Shown here: positions 63,832-64,000 of the stretch, piece by piece
Layout: every line of letters starts with the position of its first letter
How positions within the stretch are numbered: the stretch's first letter is position 1
From: Candidatus Accumulibacter proximus
Lineage (GTDB): Bacteria > Pseudomonadota > Gammaproteobacteria > Burkholderiales > Rhodocyclaceae
Reading direction: 5' to 3'
DNA length: 64,000 nt
NCBI GenBank assembly: GCA_016709675.1
Contig: JADJMH010000001.1
Coordinates: forward strand, 620,001 to 684,000
Notes under the pieces: generated by a model
What the model was told of the DNA's origin: nothing
Database searches by the model: none
The model's input: the letters and a program-made list of their open reading frames with translations, nothing else
Program-made: the position numbers and the translations under genes

Positions 63832-64000
63832 TCAGACCAACTGGTCCGGCGGTTCCGGTCGATTCTCCAGGCGGTCAAGCCGCGCTTCAAGCGCCTTCAG
63901 TTTCTCCCTGGTGCGCTGAAGGACCTGCGTCTGGATATCGAACTCTTCACGACCGACCAGATCGAGCTTGGCAAAGGCATTGGCCAGCAGTGCGCGGGCG
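63832..64000 (-). CDS. ubiK: Ubiquinone biosynthesis accessory factor UbiK, C-terminal end
   Basis: Partial; the start lies beyond the window. The visible 56 residues (ANAFAKLDLVGREEFDIQTQV, then a heptad-like EKLKALEARLDRLENR) are the BMFP coiled coil of UbiK/YqiC. UbiK binds UbiJ and aids ubiquinone synthesis. Located behind comM, a usual neighbour. Confidence 0.88.
   Translation of the reverse strand, partial: ARALLANAFAKLDLVGREEFDIQTQVLQRTREKLKALEARLDRLENRPEPPDQLV

Overview
The window reads as chromosome of a betaproteobacterium, most likely of the Rhodocyclales and close to 'Candidatus Accumulibacter'. This is inferred from the GC-rich codon use, the petABC-sspA-sspB order, a cytochrome b with PVWY in place of PEWY, and the gene neighbourhoods; no species call can be proven from the sequence alone.

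Left core (1-16.8 kb). The 5' end of an ilvB-type acetolactate synthase gene lies behind a possible leader peptide and attenuator. Next come a histidine phosphatase, the 4.5S SRP RNA, dnaX-ybaB-recR, the cytochrome bc1 operon petABC, sspA-sspB and tRNA-Phe. These are followed by rarD with a small coupled membrane ORF, a di-haem peroxidase, a bfd gene with two complementary bacterioferritin genes, and hrpA.

Accessory region (17-41.4 kb). This is a decaying integron. An integron integrase gene (minus strand, with the IntI-specific insert) carries one internal TGA. A LexA-like box and a GTTGAAC core lie just upstream. To the right, on the plus strand, a cassette array is recognisable from attC sites: complete or near-complete at 27274, 27775 and 28677, and broken or degenerate at 27089, 29266, 32580/34559, 35030 and 39640. 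Cassettes encode a Ser/Thr kinase, HicAB, a membrane coiled-coil protein, a putative HEPN protein, a P-loop ATPase, a surface-adhesin-E-like protein, a small unknown protein and a PaiB-like protein; a HI1419/HI1420-type toxin-antitoxin pair lies in the same region. The array has been heavily invaded. An IS91-type element with its own tyrosine recombinase is itself split by an IS66 element with a perfect 8-bp target duplication. A HNH-type group II intron ends exactly at a GTTAGGC core. A group IIC intron splits one attC and a D5/D6 remnant of a second one splits another. Four copies of a REP-associated transposase (one intact) and a 166-bp MITE complete the set. Almost every mobile gene is frameshifted.

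Right core (41.5-64 kb). A five-gene minus-strand cluster encodes four large membrane or periplasmic multi-haem c-type cytochrome-like proteins plus a lipoprotein. The last 197 bp of its final gene are duplicated 3 kb away inside the accessory region. Then come rep helicase, a frameshifted Ala/Pro-rich exported protein, a c5-type cytochrome, tRNA-Arg, a broken GNAT gene and an MFS transporter. The overlapping operon trpB2-SPOR-coaE-zapD follows, then speD, a BamE-like lipoprotein, a second MFS transporter, comM and ubiK.

Caveat: several frameshifts lie in homopolymers and could be sequencing errors, but the large core genes are intact, so real decay of the accessory region is the simpler reading.
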